Positions 1 to 5,089 of a DNA stretch of 9,121 bases are shown one piece after another. Position numbers and translations under genes: made by a program. The DNA comes from Rhodospirillaceae bacterium. Lineage in GTDB: Bacteria; Pseudomonadota; Alphaproteobacteria; Rhodospirillales; 2-02-FULL-58-16. Each line of letters starts with the position of its first letter. The stretch's first letter is position 1. The notes under the pieces were generated by a model. It saw nothing but the letters and a program-made list of their open reading frames with translations, did not search any database and was not told the origin of the DNA. The DNA lies in NCBI GenBank assembly GCA_013349695.1, contig DUZD01000094.1, forward strand, positions 1-9,121. The letters are read 5' to 3'.

Positions 1-153
1 GGCGCAAGGGTTGGCGGCGCAGGGATTCTTGGCGGCGCGGGGGTTGCAAGGATTGCCCTGGTCTTTGGCGATGCTTTCTCCGCCAAAGGCAAGCAAGGCG
101 AAGGCGAAAAATGCGGCAAAAAAACCTAGATGCGTGGCGTTGACATGAATCAT
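1..153 (-). CDS. Secreted NPC-repeat small protein, 3' end outside the window
   Basis: The first 51 codons of a minus-strand gene are visible; its C-terminus lies beyond base 1. The ATG at 153-151 is preceded by a good ribosome binding site (AAGGAGAG, about 7 nt upstream). Residues 1-29 form a signal peptide: a short N-terminus, a hydrophobic core rich in Phe, Ala and Leu, and a likely cleavage after Ser-Ile-Ala. The mature part starts KDQGNPCNP and continues with Asn-Pro-Cys motifs (NPC, NPR, NPCA, NPCA). The design matches the gene at 252-455, so the two look like tandem paralogs, 98 bp apart and possibly co-transcribed. I do not recognise a characterised family. Repeated single cysteines on an exported protein suggest metal binding, thiol chemistry or disulfide cross-linking, but this is inference. 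Confidence is high for a real gene and low for function. Confidence 0.8.
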   Translation of the reverse strand, partial: MIHVNATHLGFFAAFFAFALLAFGGESIAKDQGNPCNPRAAKNPCAANPCA

Positions 154-251
154 TCGACTCTCTCCTTCTTCACATCGAGAACTTTCGCCCCTTTCAAACC
201 AAATAACCGTAAATACCGGGGCAGCCGCCTATTCGCATTTATTCCATTTAG

Positions 252-455
252 TTAATAACCCCTTTTTGGCTTGTCCGCGCAGGGGTTCTTCACCGCGCAG
301 GGGTTCTTGGCGGCGCAGGGGTTATTCATCGCGCAGGGGTTCATCCCCTTCGTCTTGTCGGGGCCGCTGGCCATGGCTGCTCCGCCAAGGGCCATCATCG
401 CAATGGCGACAACCGCGACGAAAGTTCCCAATCGATTAATATTGAAGCGTGTCAT
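252..455 (-). CDS. Secreted NPCA-hexarepeat small protein (67 aa)
   Basis: The ATG at 455-453 is chosen because GAGGAG lies 8 nt upstream; an upstream extension of the frame to 617 crosses the palindromic leader and has no comparable signal. The N-terminus (MTRFNINRLG) is followed by a hydrophobic stretch (residues 11-28) and a likely signal-peptidase site after Ala-Met-Ala (about residue 29). The mature protein is about 38 residues. It carries four consecutive six-residue repeats of the form N-P-C-A-x-K/N (residues 39-62), with one Cys per repeat, and ends in a basic tail (DKPKRGY). There are no CXXCH heme sites and no aromatic core, so a folded enzyme is unlikely. The product should be periplasmic or extracellular. 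It is a paralog of the gene at 1-153 and divergent from a pentaheme cytochrome. Roles in metal sequestration or as a redox-associated structural peptide are possible; none is shown by the sequence. Confidence 0.85.
   Translation of the reverse strand: MTRFNINRLGTFVAVVAIAMMALGGAAMASGPDKTKGMNPCAMNNPCAAKNPCAVKNPCADKPKRGY
277..348 (-). repeat. 18-bp coding tandem repeat (four units)
   Basis: On the + strand the block GCGCAGGGGTT recurs at 277, 295 and 313, and GCGCAGGGGT again at 331, an exact 18-bp period. Each unit encodes one N-P-C-A-x-K/N hexapeptide of the protein at 252-455. The units differ mainly at the fifth and sixth codons. The start of the window (about 1-50) has a looser version of the same motif in the paralog. 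Confidence 0.85.
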
Positions 456-477
456 TTGCAGTTCTCCTCTTTGAAAA

Positions 478-491
478 GTCGGGCGCCCGAC
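478..491. promoter_or_regulatory. 14-bp perfect palindrome in the NPCA-gene leader
   Basis: GTCGGGCGCCCGAC is a perfect inverted repeat 22 bp upstream of the ATG at 455. On the minus strand it is followed by TTTTC and then the ribosome binding site. It overlaps one of two direct copies of CGACCCGA (488-495 and 513-520), which flank the 8-bp palindrome GAATATTC (494-501). It could be a repressor operator or an RNA hairpin acting on this transcript. No regulator gene is visible in the window. Confidence 0.45.
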
Positions 492-549
492 CCGAATATT
501 CAATTCATTTTCCGACCCGAGCTTGCCGTGGGACGAGGTATTTGAACCC

Positions 550-581
550 ATGGCGTTGTAATAATATGGCGTTGCAACAAT
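550..581. repeat. 16-bp tandem duplication in the divergent intergenic region
   Basis: Positions 550-565 and 566-581 are adjacent copies of a 16-mer beginning ATGGCGTTG, identical at 14 of 16 positions. The second copy contains the 8-bp palindrome GTTGCAAC (571-578). It lies between the divergent NPCA gene and cytochrome gene, so it may be a doubled regulator site for either one. I see no convincing -35/-10 pair here; a -10-like TAGAAT (653-658) lies closer to the cytochrome gene but has no good -35. Confidence 0.4.
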
Positions 582-696
582 CAAGGGTAAAGAAATTAAG
601 GGATAAACTTCGCTCAATTTTTTGTGACTGTCCCATCGCCCAGGTTAAGGCATAGAATCCCGCCGGGAAAAAGACATAAAGAACATAAAGGGCAAA

Positions 697-1887
697 ATGA
701 AGAGGGGAACGGCTTTGCGGGCGGTTGTAACGGCGGCGGTTTTTATCCTCGTTTCCGGCTTGGTTTCAGGCCGACCGGCCGCCGGCGAAGACCCATTGCC
801 CGCCGGTTACTGGACCCATCCCCTCGCCCTTCAGGGCGAAGCGCCGGCGGATTGGGGCGAGGCCGAGCGTTCCCTCGAACCCCGCTCCTGCGCCCAATGC
901 CACGAGGAGAAATATGCCGAATGGCGCTCGTCACTCCACGCCAAGGCCCTTTCGCCGGGTCTGGTGGGGCAGTTGATCGGCGCCGACGCCCAAGACCCCG
1001 GCTCCTGCCTGCGCTGTCACGCGCCGCTGGCCGAGCAGGGCCAGGCCTTCCGGGAGGCGCTGGACAAGGGCCTGGGGCACGACAGAACCGCCCAGGGACT
1101 GGCGGCGGCGGGAAACAGTTGCGCCGGCTGCCACCTGAGGGGCAACCGCCGTTACGGCCCGCCCAAGGCCGACAGCCAAGAGACCGGCCAGGGCGATCCC
1201 GAGGCCCCCCACGGCGGCGTTTACCGCTCCGCCGATTTCGCGGACTCGGCCTTTTGCAAGTCCTGCCACCAGTTCCCGCCCTCCTGGGGGGCGGTCAACG
1301 GCAAACCCCTGGAGAACACCTATAACGAATGGAAGGCCAGTCCCCAGGCGGCGGCGGGCGTCTCCTGCCAGTCCTGCCACATGCCGGGGAGAAAACACCT
1401 GTGGCGCGGCGTCCACGACCCCGGCATGGTCAAGTCCGGGCTCGCCGCCCGCATCGAGGCGGCCCCCGGCATGGCCCGCTTCGAGCTCACCAACAGCGGC
1501 GTCGGCCACGCCTTCCCCACCTACGTGACGCCGAAAGTGGTGATGAAGGCGGTGGCGCTGGACGCCGGCGGGCGGCCCATCGAGGGGACGGAGGTCTCCC
1601 ACGTAATCCAGCGCTCGGTGGGTTCGGGGTCCGACGGCTGGTACGAGAACTTCGACAGCCGCCTTTTGCCGGGTAAATCGGCGGTGCTGGAACTGCCCTG
1701 GGGAGGGGCGAAAGGCGCCCGCGTATGGCTGGAGGTCTACCCGGACGACTTCTACGACAACAACGTCTATGACGGTCTTTTGGGGTCCCTGGACGGCGAG
1801 GCGAGGAAACTGATCGCCAAGGCCGACGAGGAGGCCGGGAAAAGCCGCTTCCGCCTGTTCGAAACCGAACTGACCCGGCCCGACTGA
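697..1887 (+). CDS. Secreted pentaheme c-type cytochrome
   Basis: The 396-residue product has a signal peptide (MKRGTALRAV, hydrophobic residues 9-24, likely cleavage near AAG at residue 30) and five CXXCH heme-attachment sites: CAQCH at 65-69, CLRCH at 104-108, CAGCH at 142-146, CKSCH at 187-191 and CQSCH at 224-228. All five hemes lie in residues 60-230, the part that resembles cytochrome c554/c'-type multiheme domains. Residues 255-396 contain no heme motif and look beta-rich; the segment TNSGVGHAFPT at 265-275 resembles the GHxFPT motif seen after the heme region in other multiheme cytochromes and could supply a distal ligand. The product should act in periplasmic electron transfer. Partner and substrate are not shown. 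The ATG at 697 has a short-spaced AAAGGG upstream. The gene is divergent from the NPCA-repeat genes and ends 4 bp from the convergent def gene. Heme count is certain; subfamily is uncertain. Confidence 0.9.
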   Translation: MKRGTALRAVVTAAVFILVSGLVSGRPAAGEDPLPAGYWTHPLALQGEAPADWGEAERSLEPRSCAQCHEEKYAEWRSSLHAKALSPGLVGQLIGADAQDPGSCLRCHAPLAEQGQAFREALDKGLGHDRTAQGLAAAGNSCAGCHLRGNRRYGPPKADSQETGQGDPEAPHGGVYRSADFADSAFCKSCHQFPPSWGAVNGKPLENTYNEWKASPQAAAGVSCQSCHMPGRKHLWRGVHDPGMVKSGLAARIEAAPGMARFELTNSGVGHAFPTYVTPKVVMKAVALDAGGRPIEGTEVSHVIQRSVGSGSDGWYENFDSRLLPGKSAVLELPWGGAKGARVWLEVYPDDFYDNNVYDGLLGSLDGEARKLIAKADEEAGKSRFRLFETELTRPD

Positions 1888-1891
1888 CCGC

Positions 1892-2476
1892 TCAGCCGTT
1901 TTCCGGCTCCTCTTCCTTCCTTTCCTCCATCAGGCTCCCCTTGACCTCCTCCATGAAACCGAATGTCGTGAGGTCGGTCATTCGTTGCGGAAAGAGGATG
2001 CCGTCCAGATGGTCGCACTCATGCTGAACGACGCGGGCATGGAAGCCTTCCGCCGTCCGCTCGATCTTGCCGCCGTCAAGGCCGAGGGCGCGATAGCGTA
2101 TGCGGGTCGGGCGCGGTACCATGCCGGTCATGCCGGGCACCGACAAGCAGCCTTCGAAAGCCTCCTCGCTGTCATCGGTCAGCGGCTCGATCTTGGGATT
2201 GATGAGCACGGTCAAAGGCACTTCCTGCGAATCCTCGCCGAGGCCGGCGGCGCGATAGCGCTCGGGCGCGTCGGGAGTGGACGGAATGCGATAGATCGCC
2301 AAGCGGACGGAAACGTGCACCTGCGGCGCCGCCAGGCCGACGCCGTCGGCGTCGGCCAGCGTATCGATCATGTGCCTGACGAGGGCGGCGACTTCCGGCG
2401 CCGTCGGGTCGGCGATGGGTTCGGCGGCCATGCGCAGAACCGGATGGCCCATGCGGGCGACTTTCAAAATGGCCAT
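1892..2476 (-). CDS. def: Peptide deformylase
   Basis: This is a cytosolic metalloenzyme that removes the formyl group from the initiator methionine of nascent proteins. All three family motifs are intact: GVGLAAPQ at residues 45-52, EGCLS at 108-112 (Cys110 a metal ligand) and QHECDHLDG at 151-159 (His152 and His156 metal ligands, Glu153 catalytic). Its 194 residues are slightly longer than common deformylases because of an acidic, charged tail after about residue 175 (ending EERKEEEPENG). The ATG at 2476-2474 follows a purine-rich AAGGAAA site. It is not next to fmt, the frequent partner gene, on either side; it is divergent from rpsU, another translation gene, and convergent with the cytochrome gene with only 4 bp between the stop codons. 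Confidence 0.97.
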   Translation of the reverse strand: MAILKVARMGHPVLRMAAEPIADPTAPEVAALVRHMIDTLADADGVGLAAPQVHVSVRLAIYRIPSTPDAPERYRAAGLGEDSQEVPLTVLINPKIEPLTDDSEEAFEGCLSVPGMTGMVPRPTRIRYRALGLDGGKIERTAEGFHARVVQHECDHLDGILFPQRMTDLTTFGFMEEVKGSLMEERKEEEPENG

Positions 2477-2505
2477 GTCGCGGATTTCCTTTCAGTCATG
2501 TTCAT

Positions 2506-2511
2506 AGTATA
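2506..2511 (-). promoter_or_regulatory. Probable -10 element of the def promoter
   Basis: Read on the minus strand this is TATACT, matching the sigma70 -10 consensus at five of six positions, about 30 bp upstream of the def ATG. The predicted transcript would have a leader of only about 23 nt. The -35 region at 17-bp spacing (GAGGCC) is poor, so the assignment rests on the -10 element alone. Confidence 0.45.
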
Positions 2512-2540
2512 TGATTCCCCGCCGATGCGGCCTCGACGCG

Positions 2541-2570
2541 CCCTTGAAACAGACCTTCACATCCCCGTTT
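2541..2570 (+). promoter_or_regulatory. RpoH (sigma32)-like promoter for rpsU
   Basis: CCCTTGAAA (2541-2549) and CCCCGTTT (2563-2570) match the heat-shock sigma factor elements CTTGAA and CCCCATTT. The gap between CTTGAA and the first C of the -10 is 14 nt, which I recall to be the spacing of the E. coli dnaK P1 promoter. Transcription would begin near 2577 and give a leader of about 77 nt. As a sigma70 promoter, TTGAAA lacks a good -10 at 16-18 nt. Prediction from sequence only. Confidence 0.55.
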
Positions 2571-2594
2571 GAATGTGTTAGAAGGCCTCCCCTT

Positions 2595-2620
2595 CGGACG
2601 CAAGCTCCCGCTTGCGTTCG
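2595..2620 (+). promoter_or_regulatory. rpsU leader hairpin
   Basis: Positions 2595-2605 pair with 2610-2620 to form an 11-bp stem (one G-U pair) around a TCCC loop; the inner 8 bp (ACGCAAGC with GCTTGCGT) are perfect. A T5 run (2628-2632) follows only after a 7-nt gap, so it is not a standard terminator. It lies between the predicted start site and the ribosome binding site of rpsU, where autogenous or attenuation control would be expected. Confidence 0.55.
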
Positions 2621-2653
2621 CTTCGACTTTTTGTCAAGGAAAGAAAAACCTAC

Positions 2654-2857
2654 GTGCAAGTAACCGTCCGCGACAACAACGTTGACCAGGCCCTGAAAGC
2701 GCTGAAAAAGAAGATGCAGCGCGAAGGCGTCTTCCGCGAAATGAAACTGCGGCGATCATATGAGAAGCCGTCCGAGCGTAAGGCCCGGGAAAAGGCCGAA
2801 GCCGTCCGCCGCGCCCGCAAGCTGGAACGCAAGCGCTTGGAACGCGACGGCTTCTGA
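2654..2857 (+). CDS. rpsU: Small ribosomal subunit protein bS21
   Basis: The 67-residue basic protein reads MQVTVRDNNVDQAL at its start, then KKKMQREGVFREMK and RRSYEKPSERKAREK, which is bS21 along its whole length and of the alphaproteobacterial type. bS21 sits near the anti-Shine-Dalgarno end of 16S rRNA in the 30S subunit and assists initiation. The start is the GTG at 2654, because homologs begin at this point; a longer in-frame reading from the TTG at 2612 would start inside the leader hairpin. The best ribosome binding site, AAGGA (2636-2640), is 13 nt from the GTG, longer than usual. The gene appears monocistronic, with a terminator-like hairpin 37 bp downstream, and is preceded by an RpoH-like promoter. 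Confidence 0.96.
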   Translation: MQVTVRDNNVDQALKALKKKMQREGVFREMKLRRSYEKPSERKAREKAEAVRRARKLERKRLERDGF

Positions 2858-2893
2858 GCTCCCTCAAGACTACCTCGACCGTCGGCGACGACG

Positions 2894-2915
2894 CGCGCCG
2901 CCTTTCGGCGGCGTG
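2894..2915 (+). terminator. Hairpin downstream of rpsU
   Basis: CGCCGCC (2896-2902) and GGCGGCG (2907-2913) form a 7-bp GC stem with a TTTC loop, extendable by two pairs to 2894-2915. There is no strong T run after it on either strand, so it is a weak intrinsic terminator or a transcript-stabilising hairpin. It lies between the convergent genes rpsU and the glycosyltransferase. The remainder of 2858-2980 shows nothing else I can support. Confidence 0.5.
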
Positions 2916-2980
2916 ATGTTGCGTTCGGGTTTGCGGTATTCCCGAGGGCATCCGTTTCATGGCGAGGGCTAGCCGAATGG

Positions 2981-5044
2981 TTACCGGCCATTGCGCCGCG
3001 CGCACCAGTGCCGCCACATGCGGCGGTAGGCCGCTTCCAGTTTTTCGGTAAAGGCCTTGGCGTCGGTCAGGCCGGATCGCTCCACCCTGGCGCGCAAATC
3101 ACCGCACAGCGCCCCAAGGCGGGTCCGGTCGCCGGCCAGGGCGACGGCGCGCTCGACGTAATCCTCGGGCGAGGAAGCGGCCAAGTCGTCGAGGCCGAGC
3201 TTGCCAAGCAAGCTCAAACCGACCCGCCCCGAGTGCCGGTCGCCGGCCAGGGTGACGACGGGAACCCCCATCCACAAGGCCTCGCAGGTGGTGGTCGTGC
3301 CGCCGTAGGGAAAGGGGTCCAATGCGATGTCGATGCGGCCGTAAACGGCCAAATGGCTGGCCGAGGCGACCCACCCCATCATCTCCAAACGTTCCGCGGC
3401 GATGCCGTGACCGGCGAACAGGTCTTCGACGCGCCGCCGGCTGTCCTCGTCGGCCAGCGGCTTCGATTTCAACAGCAAGCGCGAACTCGCCACCCGCTTC
3501 AGGATCGCCGCCCAGACGGCGATGACCCGCGGCGTCACTTTCGCCAGATTGTTGCACGAACCGAAAGTGACAGGCGCGGCGGCGGCCGGCGGTTGCGGCC
3601 GCGGCGTGTCGCCGGGCGGCCGGTAGCAGAGGAATCCGCCGGCAAGCCTGACCAAGCGTTCGGTGTAATATTGGTCACCGTCATTTCGCGGATCGGCCCA
3701 GGCGTCGGTCAGCCGGTAATCCATGGCGTCGAGGCCGCTGGTGTTGGGGTAGCCCAGCCAGGTCACCTGCACCGGCGCCGGCTTGCGGGCGAAAACCAGC
3801 AACCGGTTGTTCATGGTGTGGCCGGCGAGATCGACGAGAATGTCAATGCCATCCCGGCGCACCAGGTCGGCGGTTTCCCCATCGCCGAGCTGGTGAATCC
3901 GCCGCCATCGATCAGCGTGGCGGCGCAAGCGGCCGGTCACTTCGTCCTCGCGGACGACGCCCGAATAGCAATGGATCAGGCAGGCGCTCCGGTCGTGGGA
4001 GCGCAACACCGGCTCGATGAAATAAGCGACGGAATGACGGCGCAGGTCGGCCGAAACATAGCCCACCCGCAACACCCGTTCAGGGTCCGGATCGTTGTCA
4101 TGGAGTGGATCGGGCGGAGCCAGGGGCGCCGCGTGGCGTTCCCCCCAAAGGCGGTGTTCCGCGAAAACGGAGTCGCGATCCAGGCCGGCGACCGAATTCA
4201 TGGCCAACAAATGATTGCTGTGAAAGGACGCCTTGGCCGGCGCCGCCGCCCGCGCCCGTTGGTAGAAGGTCATCGCCTCGGCCGCCTCGCCGCGTTCCTT
4301 GAGGATCTCGCCCAGGTTGTTGAGGGCGTCGTCATAGCCGGGCGCCAGGTCCAGGGCCCGGCGGAAAGAGGCGGCGGCCTCCCCATGGCGGCCGAGGCGC
4401 TTCAAGGCGCTGCCCAGGTTGTTGTGGGCGACGGCGTAGCGGGGGTTGAGCCGCAACGCCTGGCGCTGGCAGGACACCGCGTCCTTGACGCGTTCCAGGT
4501 CCATCAGCACGTTGCCGTAATTGCTGTATGCCTCGGCGAAGTCGGGCCGCAAGGCCAAGGCCCGCTGGTATTGGACGGCGGCCTCGCCGGGCCGCCGCAG
4601 GGCTTTCAAGACGGCGCCGAAATTGCTGAGGGTTTGGGCGTTGTCCGGCTCGCGGGCCAGCGCCTCGCGGTAGCATTCGAGGGCCTCGCCCGGGCGGCCC
4701 AGGTGGGTGAGCACGATGCCATGATTGTTATGGTAGCTTGCCTCGCCGGGAGCCAGGGCGACGGCTTTGGCGATGAGCCGGGCACCTTCGGCGTGGCGGT
4801 CCGTCCGCGCCAAAATCACCCCCAGCTGGTTCAAGGAATCGGCGTGATCGGGGTCGGTTTCAAGGATTTGACGGTAGAGGATTTCGGCTTCCCCGAGGCG
4901 GCCCTCGTTCTGATGGACAAGGGCATCGTTGAATGGCGCTTCCGTTTTCGGTGGCGCCGCGGCGGCTGATCGCCGCCGTTTTTGCAGCTTCGCCCGCCGC
5001 CGCCGCTCGCGCCTGTTCACTTTCCCTGATCCGCCGTGTTTCAC
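2981..5044 (-). CDS. TPR O-GlcNAc-transferase/SPINDLY-like glycosyltransferase
   Basis: The 687-residue protein has a very basic N-terminus (residues 9-25, rich in Arg and Lys), then seven 34-residue tetratricopeptide repeats covering about 35-272, then a GT41-type catalytic region. Recognisable catalytic-region segments are RVGYVSADLRRHSVAYF (326-342), ILVDLAGHT (402-410), PVQVTWLGYPNTSGLDAMDY (424-443), FGSCNNLAKVTP (494-505, with Lys502 in the position of the nucleotide-sugar-binding Lys) and DPFPYGGTTTTCEALWMGVP (576-595). The DLAGHT form is nearer plant SPINDLY than animal OGT. There is no signal peptide, so it should glycosylate Ser/Thr of cytosolic proteins using a nucleotide sugar; acceptor and sugar are not shown. 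Start codon is uncertain: the GTG at 5044 lies three codons after a TAA, and a second GTG is at 5020. It follows the alcohol dehydrogenase by 45 bp, probably in the same transcript. Confidence 0.93.
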   Translation of the reverse strand: MKHGGSGKVNRRERRRRAKLQKRRRSAAAAPPKTEAPFNDALVHQNEGRLGEAEILYRQILETDPDHADSLNQLGVILARTDRHAEGARLIAKAVALAPGEASYHNNHGIVLTHLGRPGEALECYREALAREPDNAQTLSNFGAVLKALRRPGEAAVQYQRALALRPDFAEAYSNYGNVLMDLERVKDAVSCQRQALRLNPRYAVAHNNLGSALKRLGRHGEAAASFRRALDLAPGYDDALNNLGEILKERGEAAEAMTFYQRARAAAPAKASFHSNHLLAMNSVAGLDRDSVFAEHRLWGERHAAPLAPPDPLHDNDPDPERVLRVGYVSADLRRHSVAYFIEPVLRSHDRSACLIHCYSGVVREDEVTGRLRRHADRWRRIHQLGDGETADLVRRDGIDILVDLAGHTMNNRLLVFARKPAPVQVTWLGYPNTSGLDAMDYRLTDAWADPRNDGDQYYTERLVRLAGGFLCYRPPGDTPRPQPPAAAAPVTFGSCNNLAKVTPRVIAVWAAILKRVASSRLLLKSKPLADEDSRRRVEDLFAGHGIAAERLEMMGWVASASHLAVYGRIDIALDPFPYGGTTTTCEALWMGVPVVTLAGDRHSGRVGLSLLGKLGLDDLAASSPEDYVERAVALAGDRTRLGALCGDLRARVERSGLTDAKAFTEKLEAAYRRMWRHWCARRNGR

Positions 5045-5089
5045 CGCTACTTACCGTAGACCATAAAGGCGGGAGCGCGGACCGTCTTT

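Noticed and set aside
277..348. CRISPR-like short repeats
   Set aside because: The 18-bp units are contiguous with no unique spacers and keep the reading frame of a secreted protein; they are a coding tandem repeat.
571..584. FNR/CRP-like site GTTGCAACAATCAA
   Set aside because: Only the right half resembles the FNR half-site; the left half-site and spacing do not fit TTGAT-N4-ATCAA.
252..617. Longer 121-residue form of the NPCA protein starting at 617
   Set aside because: The extra 54 residues have no ribosome binding site at their start, would bury the signal peptide in mid-protein and cross the palindromic leader; the ATG at 455 has GAGGAG and a proper signal peptide.
931..1602. 223-codon open frame opposite the cytochrome gene
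   Set aside because: It lies antisense to the five heme motifs and has no domain of its own; GC-rich shadow.
1985..2572. 195-codon + strand frame over def
   Set aside because: It is the complement of a deformylase with all three catalytic motifs, and it ends inside the predicted rpsU promoter.
2612..2653. Upstream TTG start for rpsU
   Set aside because: It falls inside the leader hairpin stem and adds 14 residues not found in bS21 proteins.
2962..2995. tRNA D-arm-like stretch GCTAGCCGAATGGTTA
   Set aside because: No acceptor pairing, anticodon arm or T-arm (GTTCGA) follows, and the region runs into the 3' end of the glycosyltransferase coding sequence.
3008..4969. 653-codon open frame on the + strand opposite the glycosyltransferase
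   Set aside because: It is antisense to a gene with seven TPRs and clear GT41 motifs. Its translation is low-complexity (rich in Gly, Gln, Val and Arg) with no recognisable domain, as expected from a GC-rich shadow frame.
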